DNA from: Croceimicrobium sp963974215
Lineage (GTDB): Bacteria; Bacteroidota; Bacteroidia; Flavobacteriales; Schleiferiaceae
Assembly: GCA_963974215.1 (NCBI GenBank)
Contig: CAXBBL010000011.1
Span: 62,001-126,000, forward strand
DNA: 64,000 nt
Direction of reading: 5' to 3'
The notes under the pieces are model-generated. The model saw only the letters and a list, made by a program, of their open reading frames with translations, was not told where the DNA came from and made no database searches. This document shows positions 37,611 to 45,156 of the stretch, piece after piece; the stretch's first letter is position 1, and each line of letters starts with the position of its first letter. The position numbers were made by a program, and so were the translations under genes.

Positions 37611-38708
37611 TTAAAGTTTTTGAAATCTTAAAGTGCTCGACTCATTTCCGCTTTTCACTACTAATAAATAGCTGCCAGCGCTTAGATTTCCAATAGCAAT
37701 ATTTTCTGCATCACCCTCTACCACACGAATTAAAGTTCCCGTAATATGATACAAACTAATTTCGTCGATTTGCAAACCACTAGTATTCAACGAAATATAA
37801 TTAGTGGCTGGATTGGGATATAATTTCAAACTATTCCGAGAGATTTCTGTCAATCCGATATTTTGGTTACTCACGGTAATCTCTATCGAATCGGAAATAT
37901 TTGTACCATCGTTAGAAGTAGCAGAAACCCAAACACTTCCATTATTTAAAGCTGTTACCAGACCTACAGGATCTACTGAAGCAACATTACTGCCTGCTGC
38001 TACAGACCACGTTAAAGTAATATCAGAAGCAAAATTTGGAGTAACGTTAGCGCTTAATTGTAAAGTACCACCTTGTGTGCTAATACTAGCTCCCGCGCTG
38101 GAAGAAACCGTTACCGTTTCCACTACATAGCTAGTTGAGAAGGGCGTGCCATCGAACATAGTACCAGGTGAGAAAAGTGCGGTAGTAGTATCTCCGTGCT
38201 GAATAAAGTTACCCGTAAGATCAGGAACGCGAGTGTAACTTTCATTGGGATTGTTTGATAAAGCATCTGAGTCGAAAAACAGAACCCAAGCTCCACTGCC
38301 ATCTTTCACTCCAATTACTTCACCTGAATTGTTTAAGTTTAAATGTGATGAGGTTGTATCCGCTGAAAGTAATACTGCATTTCCAAAAGTACCGGTTAAA
38401 GGACCACTTCCAAAAACAACTAAAGCCCCATTAGGTGGAACAATTGTTCCCGCAGGCACTACATATCTTAGCGTGCCACCCGACGCAGTATCATCCCAAA
38501 TCTCGTAATTACTTGCATCAAAATTTGTGGTCCCAATGTTTACAAACTCAATAAAAGAATCTTCCTCTTGGTCGTAAACTCCGTCGCCATTGGCGTCGCC
38601 ATCGGTCCCGCTATTTGACGGATCGTATAGTACTTCATTGATAATTAGTTGCCCATAACTAAAAGAGCTGAGCATTAATAGACTGAAAAGTGTAATTATT
38701 TTTTTCAT
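37611..38708 (-). CDS. T9SS-secreted lamin-tail-domain protein with Ig-like domain
   Basis: A 365-residue secreted protein: signal peptide (1-19, SFSYGQ), lamin-tail domain (about 20-190, INEVLYDPSN...FIEFVNIG) with an EF-hand-like loop DANGDGVYDQEE, and a BIG2-like Ig domain (about 200-285, VSSSAGASISTQGGTLQLSA). It ends in a type A T9SS sorting domain (about 295-365, LYPNPATNYISL ... GNLSAGSYLLVV). The last domain shows it is translocated by the type IX system and probably kept on the surface. It is the first gene of the seven-gene run, 85 bp from the divergent MocR gene. Confidence 0.82.
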   Translation of the reverse strand: MKKIITLFSLLMLSSFSYGQLIINEVLYDPSNSGTDGDANGDGVYDQEEDSFIEFVNIGTTNFDASNYEIWDDTASGGTLRYVVPAGTIVPPNGALVVFGSGPLTGTFGNAVLLSADTTSSHLNLNNSGEVIGVKDGSGAWVLFFDSDALSNNPNESYTRVPDLTGNFIQHGDTTTALFSPGTMFDGTPFSTSYVVETVTVSSSAGASISTQGGTLQLSANVTPNFASDITLTWSVAAGSNVASVDPVGLVTALNNGSVWVSATSNDGTNISDSIEITVSNQNIGLTEISRNSLKLYPNPATNYISLNTSGLQIDEISLYHITGTLIRVVEGDAENIAIGNLSAGSYLLVVKSGNESSTLRFQKL

Positions 38709-38793
38709 ACCACTTGTTTTAATTTATCTACCGAAGTAAGAGGAATTGGCCTGATTGAATGCATACCAATTTTTAATACTTTAGCATACCAAT
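38707..38793. promoter_or_regulatory. Divergent operator/promoter region with ATACCA repeats
   Basis: ATACCA occurs three times on the plus strand: 38707-38712, 38763-38768 and 38786-38791. The last two are within a perfect 10-bp direct repeat, GCATACCAAT (38761-38770 and 38784-38793), spaced 23 bp. ATACCA direct repeats are the known recognition core of the MocR protein GabR in Bacillus subtilis. A TACTTTAG near-consensus -7 box for the regulator gene at 38777-38784 lies between and partly over the repeats, a layout suited to autoregulation. Confidence 0.65.
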
Positions 38794-40275
38794 ATGAAGA
38801 TCGAAATAAATGAGCTGCTAAGCATTATTAGGCGAAGTGAATCTACCAAAGCGAAACAAGCAAAATATCAATTGCTTTACGCTGCTTTAAAGGGGGCGAT
38901 TCTGAACGAAAGCTTACCTAATCAATGTGAATTGCCCGCCACCCGCCCCATAGCTAGTGCACTAAAACTCTCACGTAGCACGGTAATTAAGGCCTATGAG
39001 CTTTTAAAACTAGAGGGTTTACTCATTGCTCAAGTTGGCGCTGCCCATGTAGTAAACTTCAAGCTAAAAGAAGAAGTAGAAACTTTATTTGAGAACCCTA
39101 CCTTCCAGTACATTTCTATCTCCGAATCGGCAGAGGCTTTTTTAGGAACTGCGACCAAATTAAATAGCATCGATGATATTGGAGTCGCCTTCCGACCTGG
39201 TGTTCCACCTTTGGATTTATTCCCCATCGACAAATGGCGGAAGTTGCAAAATGAATATTGGCAATTTGTCCGCGCTTCCGAACTTAGTTATCATTCGGGT
39301 GCCGGCATAGAGTTGTTGCGAAAAACGATTGCTACCTATCTTAAACTAAGACGAGGACTAAACTGCGACTATCGACAAATTTTTGTGGTAGGAGGCTCCT
39401 TGCAATCTCTTTACCTCATTGCTAAATTACTCACCAATCCTGGCGATGAAGTCATTTTAGAAGACCCTACTTTCCCCAATGTTCACTCTTTGTTTAAAGG
39501 AATGAGAACAAAAAGTCAAGGTATTGGCCTAGATGAGAAAGGAATAGATATCCGAAAATTAGAGAATTTGATCACGCCAAAATCAAAGTTAATTCACGTT
39601 ACTCCTTCTTGTCACTACCCCTTAGGTATTCAAATGCCTGCAGAGCGGAAATTGGAACTTTTAGACTTAGCAGCGACCAATGGAATGTATTTGATTGAGA
39701 ATGATTATGAGCATGAAATTAACTTTCCTTCCCATGATGGTCAGCCTTTATTCTCCTTCGACAAAGAAGACAGGACCTTTTATTTAAGCACCTTTAACAG
39801 AACCCTTCACCCCTCTATACGGGTGGGCTTCGTGGTCGTACCTAAACATTTGATCGATCCATTTAACGCATTACTCATGCATTCGCATCGATCCATATCA
39901 CCTGTTTTGCAAACTGTTTTGCATCAGTTTATTGAAAAGAAATATCTGCACGACCACATGAATAATGCTGCTAAGCAGGCACAGCAGCGAAAGTTGGCAT
40001 TTTTACAGCTGCTTAAACGAGACCTTTACAAGTTTTTAGAAGTGATTCCCTCGGATATAAACTCTTTGCAGATTACCTGTAAACTTTTGGAAGGAAAGGA
40101 CAGCGACAAAATTAAAGACCTAAGAGCCGCTGGCATTATTGCGCACCCCTTAAGCAAGTGTTACGTTAAAAAGGTAGAGCAACAAGGACTTATTTTTGGT
40201 TTTTCTGCTGTGCGACCACAACTCCTGAATATCCATTTTCAGCGCTTAGTAAATGGCTTAACTGACCAAGGCTGA
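38794..40275 (+). CDS. MocR family regulator (GntR wHTH + aminotransferase-like domain) lacking the PLP lysine
   Basis: A 493-residue MocR-type transcription factor. An N-terminal GntR winged helix (about 20-80) contains LPATRPIASALKLSRSTVIKAYELL. The fold-type I aminotransferase-like domain (about 110-485) contains GGSLQSLYLIAKLL, VTPSCHYPLGIQMP and the IENDYEHE Asp motif. The segment that normally reads (G/S)TFSKTL reads STFNRTL here, so the Lys that forms the Schiff base with pyridoxal phosphate is Arg. The DNA-binding domain looks intact. It is divergent from the iadA operon with GabR-type ATACCA repeats between, so it probably controls that operon and itself. Confidence 0.87.
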   Translation: MKIEINELLSIIRRSESTKAKQAKYQLLYAALKGAILNESLPNQCELPATRPIASALKLSRSTVIKAYELLKLEGLLIAQVGAAHVVNFKLKEEVETLFENPTFQYISISESAEAFLGTATKLNSIDDIGVAFRPGVPPLDLFPIDKWRKLQNEYWQFVRASELSYHSGAGIELLRKTIATYLKLRRGLNCDYRQIFVVGGSLQSLYLIAKLLTNPGDEVILEDPTFPNVHSLFKGMRTKSQGIGLDEKGIDIRKLENLITPKSKLIHVTPSCHYPLGIQMPAERKLELLDLAATNGMYLIENDYEHEINFPSHDGQPLFSFDKEDRTFYLSTFNRTLHPSIRVGFVVVPKHLIDPFNALLMHSHRSISPVLQTVLHQFIEKKYLHDHMNNAAKQAQQRKLAFLQLLKRDLYKFLEVIPSDINSLQITCKLLEGKDSDKIKDLRAAGIIAHPLSKCYVKKVEQQGLIFGFSAVRPQLLNIHFQRLVNGLTDQG

Positions 40276-40482
40276 TGGTAATGAAAATTTGGATCTCGAA
40301 CTTCAAATTTTTTAAATTATAAAATGCTACCCGCCTATTTTCCATAATGATTTCTCAATAAAAAAATCAGACGACGTTAATTTATGGTTAATTTCAGTTT
40401 AGCAACAGTCTGATTTCTAATTTTGAAACGAGCTCAGGTTTTAATTAGCTTGCACTGATTTTTTATTGACTCCCAAATTTTC
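40276..40482. other. Intergenic region with a long-loop inverted repeat
   Basis: AAATCAGAC (40364-40372) and GTCTGATTT (40408-40416) can pair across a 35-nt loop. No T-run follows, so it is not a convincing terminator. The right side runs directly into a repeat-family end at 40417-40440. I see no gene here. Confidence 0.4.
40417..40440 (-). repeat. Solo end of the AACCTGAG intergenic repeat family
   Basis: The minus strand reads AACCTGAGCTCGTTTCAAAA followed by TTAG, fitting the family end consensus. There is no inverted partner within a few hundred bases. Confidence 0.5.
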
Positions 40483-41400
40483 ATGCTTTACAAAATTTTA
40501 TTCCAGCGCACCAGTTTTCTCTGCCTGGCCATCACACTTTTTATTAATTGTGACACGAACGAAGAAACGCAAGATTCGAAATTAACACTTAGTGGTGCTG
40601 GTGTTTACGCATTTGACTCTTATGCCCCTTTGGCCAATAAGTCTATCAATTACTTCTATTACATTCCGAAAAGCAGTACCTCCAATAGTGCCATTTTTAT
40701 GGTGCTGCCCGGTGCTGGCCGAGATGCTGGTGCATTGCGTGACGACCTTATTGCTAAAGCAGATGAAAAAGGTATAATAGTGCTGGCCCTCGAATTTAGC
40801 AGTGCAGACTTTCCCGGTTCAGATGCCTATAATTTAGCCAATATCTTTCATGATGGCGATAACCCATCACCTAGCACTTTAAATCCTGAGGCAGAGTGGA
40901 CCTTTTCAGTTTTAGATCCCATTTTCGAAGATTTCAAAGCGCTCAGTGGCAATACTACCTTAAGCTATGATGTTTTCGGCCATAGCGCTGGGGCGCAGAT
41001 GATTCATCGCTATTTAATTTTTAAACCTCAGGCAAAATATAACCGCTTGGTTAGCTCTGCCGCTGGATGGTATGCCGTTCCAAATCCTACTATTGAATTC
41101 CCATATGGCTTGCGAAACAGCCCGGCAGAAACTACGGATCCACAAGCCTATTTTTCAAAAACAGCCTATGTAATAGTTGGACAAAATGATACCGACCCTA
41201 ACTCCTTTGGTTTAAGACATAATGAACAGGCCGACCAACAGGGCATTAATCGCTTAGAGCGCGCTCAATACTTTTTTCAAGAATCTTTTGATCTAGCAAG
41301 CTCAGGCAACTACGATTATAAATGGCAGTATCGCGTGGTGCCTAACCTTGGTCATGAAGGTGCCGCTATGGCCAGATTTGCCATGGACTTTCTGTACTAA
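40483..41400 (+). CDS. Alpha/beta-hydrolase-fold lipoprotein
   Basis: A 305-residue predicted lipoprotein. The N-terminus carries a lipobox (LFINC, Cys about residue 24) followed by DTNEETQD; the acidic stretch hints at surface display. The body resembles esterase D/PHB-depolymerase-like hydrolases: oxyanion-side VLPGAGRDAGALRDDL, nucleophile elbow FGHSAGAQ, and a C-terminal His in NLGHEGAAM. The acid may be the Asp in VGQNDTDPN. Substrate unknown (ester or peptide). It follows the MocR gene after 207 bp on the same strand and may be independent of it. Confidence 0.78.
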   Translation: MLYKILFQRTSFLCLAITLFINCDTNEETQDSKLTLSGAGVYAFDSYAPLANKSINYFYYIPKSSTSNSAIFMVLPGAGRDAGALRDDLIAKADEKGIIVLALEFSSADFPGSDAYNLANIFHDGDNPSPSTLNPEAEWTFSVLDPIFEDFKALSGNTTLSYDVFGHSAGAQMIHRYLIFKPQAKYNRLVSSAAGWYAVPNPTIEFPYGLRNSPAETTDPQAYFSKTAYVIVGQNDTDPNSFGLRHNEQADQQGINRLERAQYFFQESFDLASSGNYDYKWQYRVVPNLGHEGAAMARFAMDFLY

Positions 41401-41424
41401 ATACTTAAAATAAAGCTAGCTATT

Positions 41425-41656
41425 AACCTGAGTTCGGCGTAAAATTAGGCCTCATACCTCTTATAAATAGCGGGCTATTGTGAAGGTCTAAGGCGTCAAA
41501 AACTCCTTTTTAGAAGAGGTTTACAAGTTTTTTCTAATAAAAGCGAAAATCCTGCATCTAGCTCATTTGCTGTAGCCCGCTGCAGCTGCACGGTCCAGAC
41601 TAGTCTTTTTCTTTTATTGAAAATCTGAGGCTATAATTTTAGGTCGAACTCAGGTT
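41425..41656. repeat. Intergenic MITE-like element with terminal inverted repeats
   Basis: The left end AACCTGAGTTCGGCGTAAAA (41425 onward) is matched in inverted orientation by the right end, whose reverse complement reads AACCTGAGTTCGACCTAAAA and ends at 41656. The 232-bp interior has a palindrome AATAGC-GG-GCTATT at 41466-41479 and a second AGCGGGCTA / TAGCCCGCT inverted pair. It has no open reading frame of note. Related ends occur at seven other intergenic places in the window. Confidence 0.72.
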
Positions 41657-41845
41657 ATTAGTTAAATACCCGCCGCCTCACTAAGGTATTATTATATGGT
41701 AATATTCTAAGCACATAATATACAAAGGTGTTTTACCGATATGCTAGCTTGTTAATGATTAGATACTGGCATCGAAACACCTTATGCGCCCTGCCGCGCT
41801 ATTTCATTCCTAGTGGCTTCAAGCAAGCTTGGCCTCAGAAATAAA

Positions 41846-41878
41846 AAAAGCCCTCACGCTAAGGCGTGAAGGCTTTTC
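41846..41878 (-). terminator. Intrinsic terminator of tRNA-Ser
   Basis: On the minus strand a stem AAGCC(t)TCACGC / GCGTGA(g)GGCTT with a TTA-type loop is followed by a run of seven T, just downstream of the tRNA gene. Confidence 0.8.
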
Positions 41879-41884
41879 GATTTG

Positions 41885-41969
41885 CGGAGAGAGCGGGATT
41901 CGAACCCGCGGTACCTTGCGGTACACACGCTTTCCAGGCGTGCCATATCAGCCACTCATGCACCTCTCC
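41885..41969 (-). tRNA. tRNA-Ser (anticodon GGA)
   Basis: An 85-nt class II tRNA folded by eye: acceptor GGAGAGG / TCTCTCC with a terminal G.T pair; anticodon stem CACGC/GCGTG with loop CTGGAAA (anticodon GGA, reads UCC/UCU); a long variable arm GTACC-GCAA-GGTAC; T arm GCGGG-TTCGAAT-CCCGC. The discriminator base is G, as required for serine tRNAs. The 3' CCA is not encoded. Confidence 0.95.
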
Positions 41970-42055
41970 AAAATTATTTCCTGAGCAGGGCGGCAAAACT
42001 AGAAAATACTAATGATTATTTCTCGTTAAATATTCGATAAAGTGAAATTTGCGCT

Positions 42056-42063
42056 TAGTTTTG
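42056..42063 (+). promoter_or_regulatory. -7 promoter box TAGTTTTG for the exbB-exbD operon
   Basis: Exact TAnnTTTG, 98 bp before the exbB start, implying a leader of about 90 nt. Confidence 0.5.
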
Positions 42064-42161
42064 CGTTAATAATCAATTGCACGGAAAATTTGAGTCCCGA
42101 AAAGCTCAGCTTTTGCGCAAGTTTTTTATTTTCACCAAAAATTTAATCAACTCATTAAAAA

Positions 42162-43010
42162 ATGAAAAGAGCACTCTCTATCTTGGCTATCTTAGGTTTA
42201 GTAGCCTTCGGAAACACAAGTCTAATTGCCCAGGGAACTGAATCAATGGAAGTCGATAGCACTGAAATGGCCGCTGACACTACTGCAGTGGATTCTGCCG
42301 CAGCAGCAGCTGCCACCGAAACACCTGTTGAAGAAGCCGCCCCAGCTGTAGAAGCAACTGAAGAAGTAGCAGAAGACAAAACCTTTCACCAAATCTTGAA
42401 AGAGAAATTTATTGAAGGTGGTCCAGAGTTTATGGGTATTGTACTTATTACCCTTATCCTTGGTCTTGCTATCTGTATTGAGCGTATCATTTACCTTAAT
42501 ATGGCTACTCCAAATGCCAAAAAATTATTAAACGATATCGAAGCAGCTTTAGCTAGCGGTGGTATTGAAGCCGCTAAAGAAGTGTGTCGTAATACACGCG
42601 GACCAGTAGCGAGTATATTCTACCAAGGTTTAGAAAGAAGTCCCGAAGGAATCGACCTAGTAGAAAAGTCTATTGTATCTTACGGTTCCGTGCAAATGGG
42701 TCTTTTAGAGCGTAATATCTCATGGATCTCTTTGTTTATCGCTTTAGCTCCAATGCTTGGTTTCATGGGTACTGTAATTGGTATGATTGGTGCCTTCGAC
42801 GCGATTGAAGCTGCGGGTGATATTTCTCCATCACTGGTAGCAGGTGGTATTAAAGTAGCACTTCTAACTACCGTATTTGGTCTTATCGTAGCCATGATCT
42901 TACAGATTTTTTATAACTATATCATCGCTAAGGTTGACTCTATCGTTAACAGCATGGAAGATGCGTCTATCTCTTTAGTAGACTTATTAGTTAAGCACGG
43001 TAACAAATAG
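42162..43010 (+). CDS. exbB: MotA/TolQ/ExbB proton channel family protein
   Basis: An inner-membrane proton-channel subunit that powers TonB- or Tol-type systems. The 282-residue protein has a cleavable or anchor-type N-terminal hydrophobic segment (ends near LIAQ). An unusual ~50-residue acidic, alanine-rich extracytoplasmic stretch follows (about 25-75). Then come three transmembrane helices: VLITLILGLAICIERIIY, FIALAPMLGFMGTVIGMIGAFD and VALLTTVFGLIVAMILQIF. The last two carry the conserved channel residues of the family. It heads a four-gene operon with a small membrane protein and two ExbD genes. No tonB gene follows. Confidence 0.92.
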   Translation: MKRALSILAILGLVAFGNTSLIAQGTESMEVDSTEMAADTTAVDSAAAAAATETPVEEAAPAVEATEEVAEDKTFHQILKEKFIEGGPEFMGIVLITLILGLAICIERIIYLNMATPNAKKLLNDIEAALASGGIEAAKEVCRNTRGPVASIFYQGLERSPEGIDLVEKSIVSYGSVQMGLLERNISWISLFIALAPMLGFMGTVIGMIGAFDAIEAAGDISPSLVAGGIKVALLTTVFGLIVAMILQIFYNYIIAKVDSIVNSMEDASISLVDLLVKHGNK

Positions 43011-43021
43011 TATTTAAGTAA

Positions 43022-43345
43022 ATGGTAGATTTTGGAATTTATACAGCTTATGTCCTGATAGGGATTTGCGGGGTAGGAATATTGGGTTTCTCAATAATGA
43101 ACCTCGTGAAGAATCCTAAAGCAGCCAAAAGTGCCCTAATCGGTATCGCTGGCCTGCTTGCAGTCTTTGGACTAACATATGCCCTTAGTGATGGCAGCGA
43201 TGCCAGCACTATATTCGCCGGAGAAGATATTACTGAAGGCGGATTACGAAGAGTAGGAATGGGTTTAGGAACCTTTTATATTCTTACTGCAGCCGCAATC
43301 TTGACGATTATCTACGTGGAAGTTTCTAGATTATTTAGTAAATAA
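43022..43345 (+). CDS. Small membrane protein of the ExbB-ExbD operon
   Basis: A 107-residue protein with three hydrophobic segments (about 7-27, 38-55 and 84-103) and no recognised domain. Genes of this size and topology recur between exbB and exbD in Bacteroidota, so it is probably an accessory subunit of the motor complex, but its role is unknown. It lies 11 bp after exbB and 5 bp before the first exbD. Confidence 0.75.
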   Translation: MVDFGIYTAYVLIGICGVGILGFSIMNLVKNPKAAKSALIGIAGLLAVFGLTYALSDGSDASTIFAGEDITEGGLRRVGMGLGTFYILTAAAILTIIYVEVSRLFSK

Positions 43346-43350
43346 ACGCT

Positions 43351-43920
43351 ATGGCAAAAAGAGCTTTACCCGAGATCAATGCAGGCTCTATGGCCGACAT
43401 AGCGTTCTTGCTACTGATCTTTTTCTTAGTAACGACAACCATGGATGTTGATTCCGGTATTAACCGTAAACTTCCACCATGGACTCCGCCAGAGGAAATG
43501 CCTGATACACCACCCGTAAAGAAGAAAAATATCTTTACAGTACTGGTAAACTCAAGTAACCAGCTTCTAGTGGAAGACGACTATATGGATATCCGCGATT
43601 TACGTGATGCTACCAAGCGTTTCCTTAATAATAATGGCGATGGAAGTTGCACCTATTGTCAAGGCGCAGCTAAAAGTCTTGCTTCTTCAGACAACCCTTT
43701 GAAAGCGATCGTGTCTTTACAGAACGACCGCGGTACTTCTTATAAAATGTACATCTCTGTTCAAAACGAGTTGGCTGCAGCTTATAATGAGTTACGTGAA
43801 GAATTGGCTCAACGCCGTTATGGTAAAACATTCGACGATTTGAGTGAGGCTGAGCAAAATGAAATCAAAGATGCTTATCCTCAGAAAATTTCAGAGGCAG
43901 AACCAGTAAGTTTAGGATAA
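43351..43920 (+). CDS. exbD: ExbD/TolR family biopolymer transport protein (first copy)
   Basis: A 189-residue single-pass protein. The N-terminal membrane helix (about 11-30: INAGSMADIAFLLLIFFLVTT) carries the conserved proton-relay Asp in SMADIAFLL. A longer than usual periplasmic domain follows (residues 40-189), containing a Cys pair (SCTYCQG) absent from the second copy. It works with ExbB and the second ExbD. Confidence 0.9.
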   Translation: MAKRALPEINAGSMADIAFLLLIFFLVTTTMDVDSGINRKLPPWTPPEEMPDTPPVKKKNIFTVLVNSSNQLLVEDDYMDIRDLRDATKRFLNNNGDGSCTYCQGAAKSLASSDNPLKAIVSLQNDRGTSYKMYISVQNELAAAYNELREELAQRRYGKTFDDLSEAEQNEIKDAYPQKISEAEPVSLG

Positions 43921-43921
43921 T

Positions 43922-44398
43922 ATGTCAAAGTTTAGAAAGAAACAAGGAGGAGGTACTCCCGCAATTTCTACAGCATCCTTACCGGATATTGTATTTATGC
44001 TCCTATTCTTCTTTATGGTTACCACGGTAATGCGTGAGATTACCCTTAAAGTTGAAAATGCTAAACCCTTTGCAACAGAGATCAAAAAGCTAGAACGCAA
44101 GTCTTTGGTTACCTACATCTACGTCGGTAAACCAAAGGCAGCTTATGTCTCCCAAGTGGGGACCGAGCCACGCATCCAGCTAAATGATGCATTTGCTCGT
44201 GTAAAAGAACTACAGCAGTTCGTTATTACCGAAAGAGAAGCGATTAACGAGGCCGAAAGACCTTTAATGACCGTCTCTATTAAAGCAGATGAGCAAGTTA
44301 AAATGGGTTTAGTAACCGATATCAAACAAGAGCTGCGTAAAGCAAACTCTTTAAAGATTAACTATTCTACCCGCAAGGGTGATGTATACGAAGATTAA
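43922..44398 (+). CDS. exbD: ExbD/TolR family biopolymer transport protein (second copy)
   Basis: A 158-residue paralogue of the preceding protein. The membrane helix (about 17-37) has the relay Asp in SLPDIVFMLLFFFMV, followed by a shorter periplasmic domain (VSIKADEQVKMGLVTDIKQELRKAN near the C-terminus is the typical ExbD strand-helix). It starts 1 bp after the first exbD stop and ends 19 bp before a strong terminator, so it closes the operon. Two non-identical ExbDs next to one ExbB are usual in Bacteroidota. Confidence 0.9.
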   Translation: MSKFRKKQGGGTPAISTASLPDIVFMLLFFFMVTTVMREITLKVENAKPFATEIKKLERKSLVTYIYVGKPKAAYVSQVGTEPRIQLNDAFARVKELQQFVITEREAINEAERPLMTVSIKADEQVKMGLVTDIKQELRKANSLKINYSTRKGDVYED

Positions 44399-44416
44399 GA
44401 GAGTCTTTATATATGA

Positions 44417-44451
44417 AAAGGCTATCCGCAAAACGGATAGCCTTTTTTTTT
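44417..44451 (+). terminator. Intrinsic terminator of the exbB-exbD operon
   Basis: A 12-bp perfect stem (AAAGGCTATCCG / CGGATAGCCTTT) with a CAAAA loop runs into nine T. Confidence 0.92.
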
Positions 44452-44533
44452 GCTTTAAATTTAATTCCTAAACCCCGCTTCCATACAGGAGGAAAGCCTT
44501 TACTAAACTAACTTTAAAGCAGACTTACTTATG

Positions 44534-44624
44534 AACCTGAATTCTACGCTAAATTAGGCAGCTAATAAAAGTCTTTCGTTTATCATACTAGGCGATTAAA
44601 TAGATTCAACCTAGCTGCCTAAAT
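44534..44624. repeat. Repeat-family copy forming a hairpin
   Basis: The left side reads AACCTGAATTCTACGCTAAA, close to the family end, continuing into TTAGGCAGCTA. ATTTAGGCAGCTA recurs inverted at 44612-44624, giving a 13-bp stem with a ~47-nt loop. A further fragment, GCTGAGTTCGA, lies at 44682-44692. Confidence 0.5.
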
Positions 44625-44722
44625 GGGTTTAACATCTTGTTAGTTTATGCACTATTTCTTTAAGTTTCTACCAACTGATAAGCTGAGTTCGATAGTGGGT
44701 TCTTATTCTTTTTCCTTGGTAA

Positions 44723-44765
44723 TGTCATCAAATCTTCTTTGTTTTAAAACCTAAAACTCTTCTCT
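44723..44765 (+). repeat. Direct repeat copy 1 (43 bp)
   Basis: It begins TGTCATCAAATCTTCTTTG and includes the self-complementary GTTTTAAAAC. It differs from the copy at 45115-45156 by one substitution and one deleted A. Confidence 0.75.
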
Positions 44766-45114
44766 ACCCATGAAAGAATCATTTAGTGATTCCGTTTTTA
44801 ATCTTATTTCTCGATGCAGTAAGCCTTCTCAAGATATTTTATCCTCCTTTAGAGGAGTTAGTGGGTTCGGCTTTGCCTCAGTTGATCAAAAAAGAAGGAA
44901 CCGAAGCACTATGCGCTGAGCTCAAGAACTCCAATTAAATCAATTTCATGTTCTTAATTAAACCCGGATAACCTACTAATAATGATTTCGGTAGGATGAA
45001 CGGACAGTCTTTTGATTCCGTTTTGATAACCTAGCCTTTTAATTGAAAATCAAGTAACGATTTAGTAACAATTGGTCTTATGTCTTTTAGTCTTGGGTCT
45101 TGGGTCTCGCTATC

Positions 45115-45156
45115 TGTCATCAAATCTTCTTGGTTTTAAAACCTAAACTCTTCTCT
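45115..45156 (+). repeat. Direct repeat copy 2 (42 bp)
   Basis: Second copy of the 44723-44765 repeat, 392 bp away. It is preceded by a TCTTGGGTCTTGGGTCT run that has a diverged relative at about 48017-48054, next to the ccoI stop codon. Confidence 0.75.

Larger units (their letters stand above)
41401..42161. other. 760-bp gene-poor stretch: repeat element, tRNA-Ser, exbB promoter
   Basis: It holds a 232-bp inverted-end element (41425-41656), ~190 bp without recognised features (41657-41845), the tRNA-Ser terminator and gene (minus strand), and the exbB promoter and leader (42056-42161). No protein-coding gene is supported. Confidence 0.7.

Noticed and set aside
30002..38708. Cyanophycin-degradation operon
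   Set aside because: IadA can process cyanophycin dipeptides, but no cyanophycinase (S51 serine peptidase) is encoded here, so that specific assignment is unsupported.
40364..40416. Inverted repeat after the MocR gene as a terminator
   Set aside because: The loop is about 35 nt and no T-run follows.
41425..41656. Complete insertion sequence
   Set aside because: Only 232 bp between the inverted ends and no transposase reading frame; at most a non-autonomous element.
44770..44916. 48-codon frame in the gene-free stretch
   Set aside because: No recognisable motif, no promoter box, and surrounding sequence is repeat-rich; not enough support for a gene.
44723..45156. CRISPR-like direct repeats
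   Set aside because: Only two copies 392 bp apart, no regular spacing, no cas genes.
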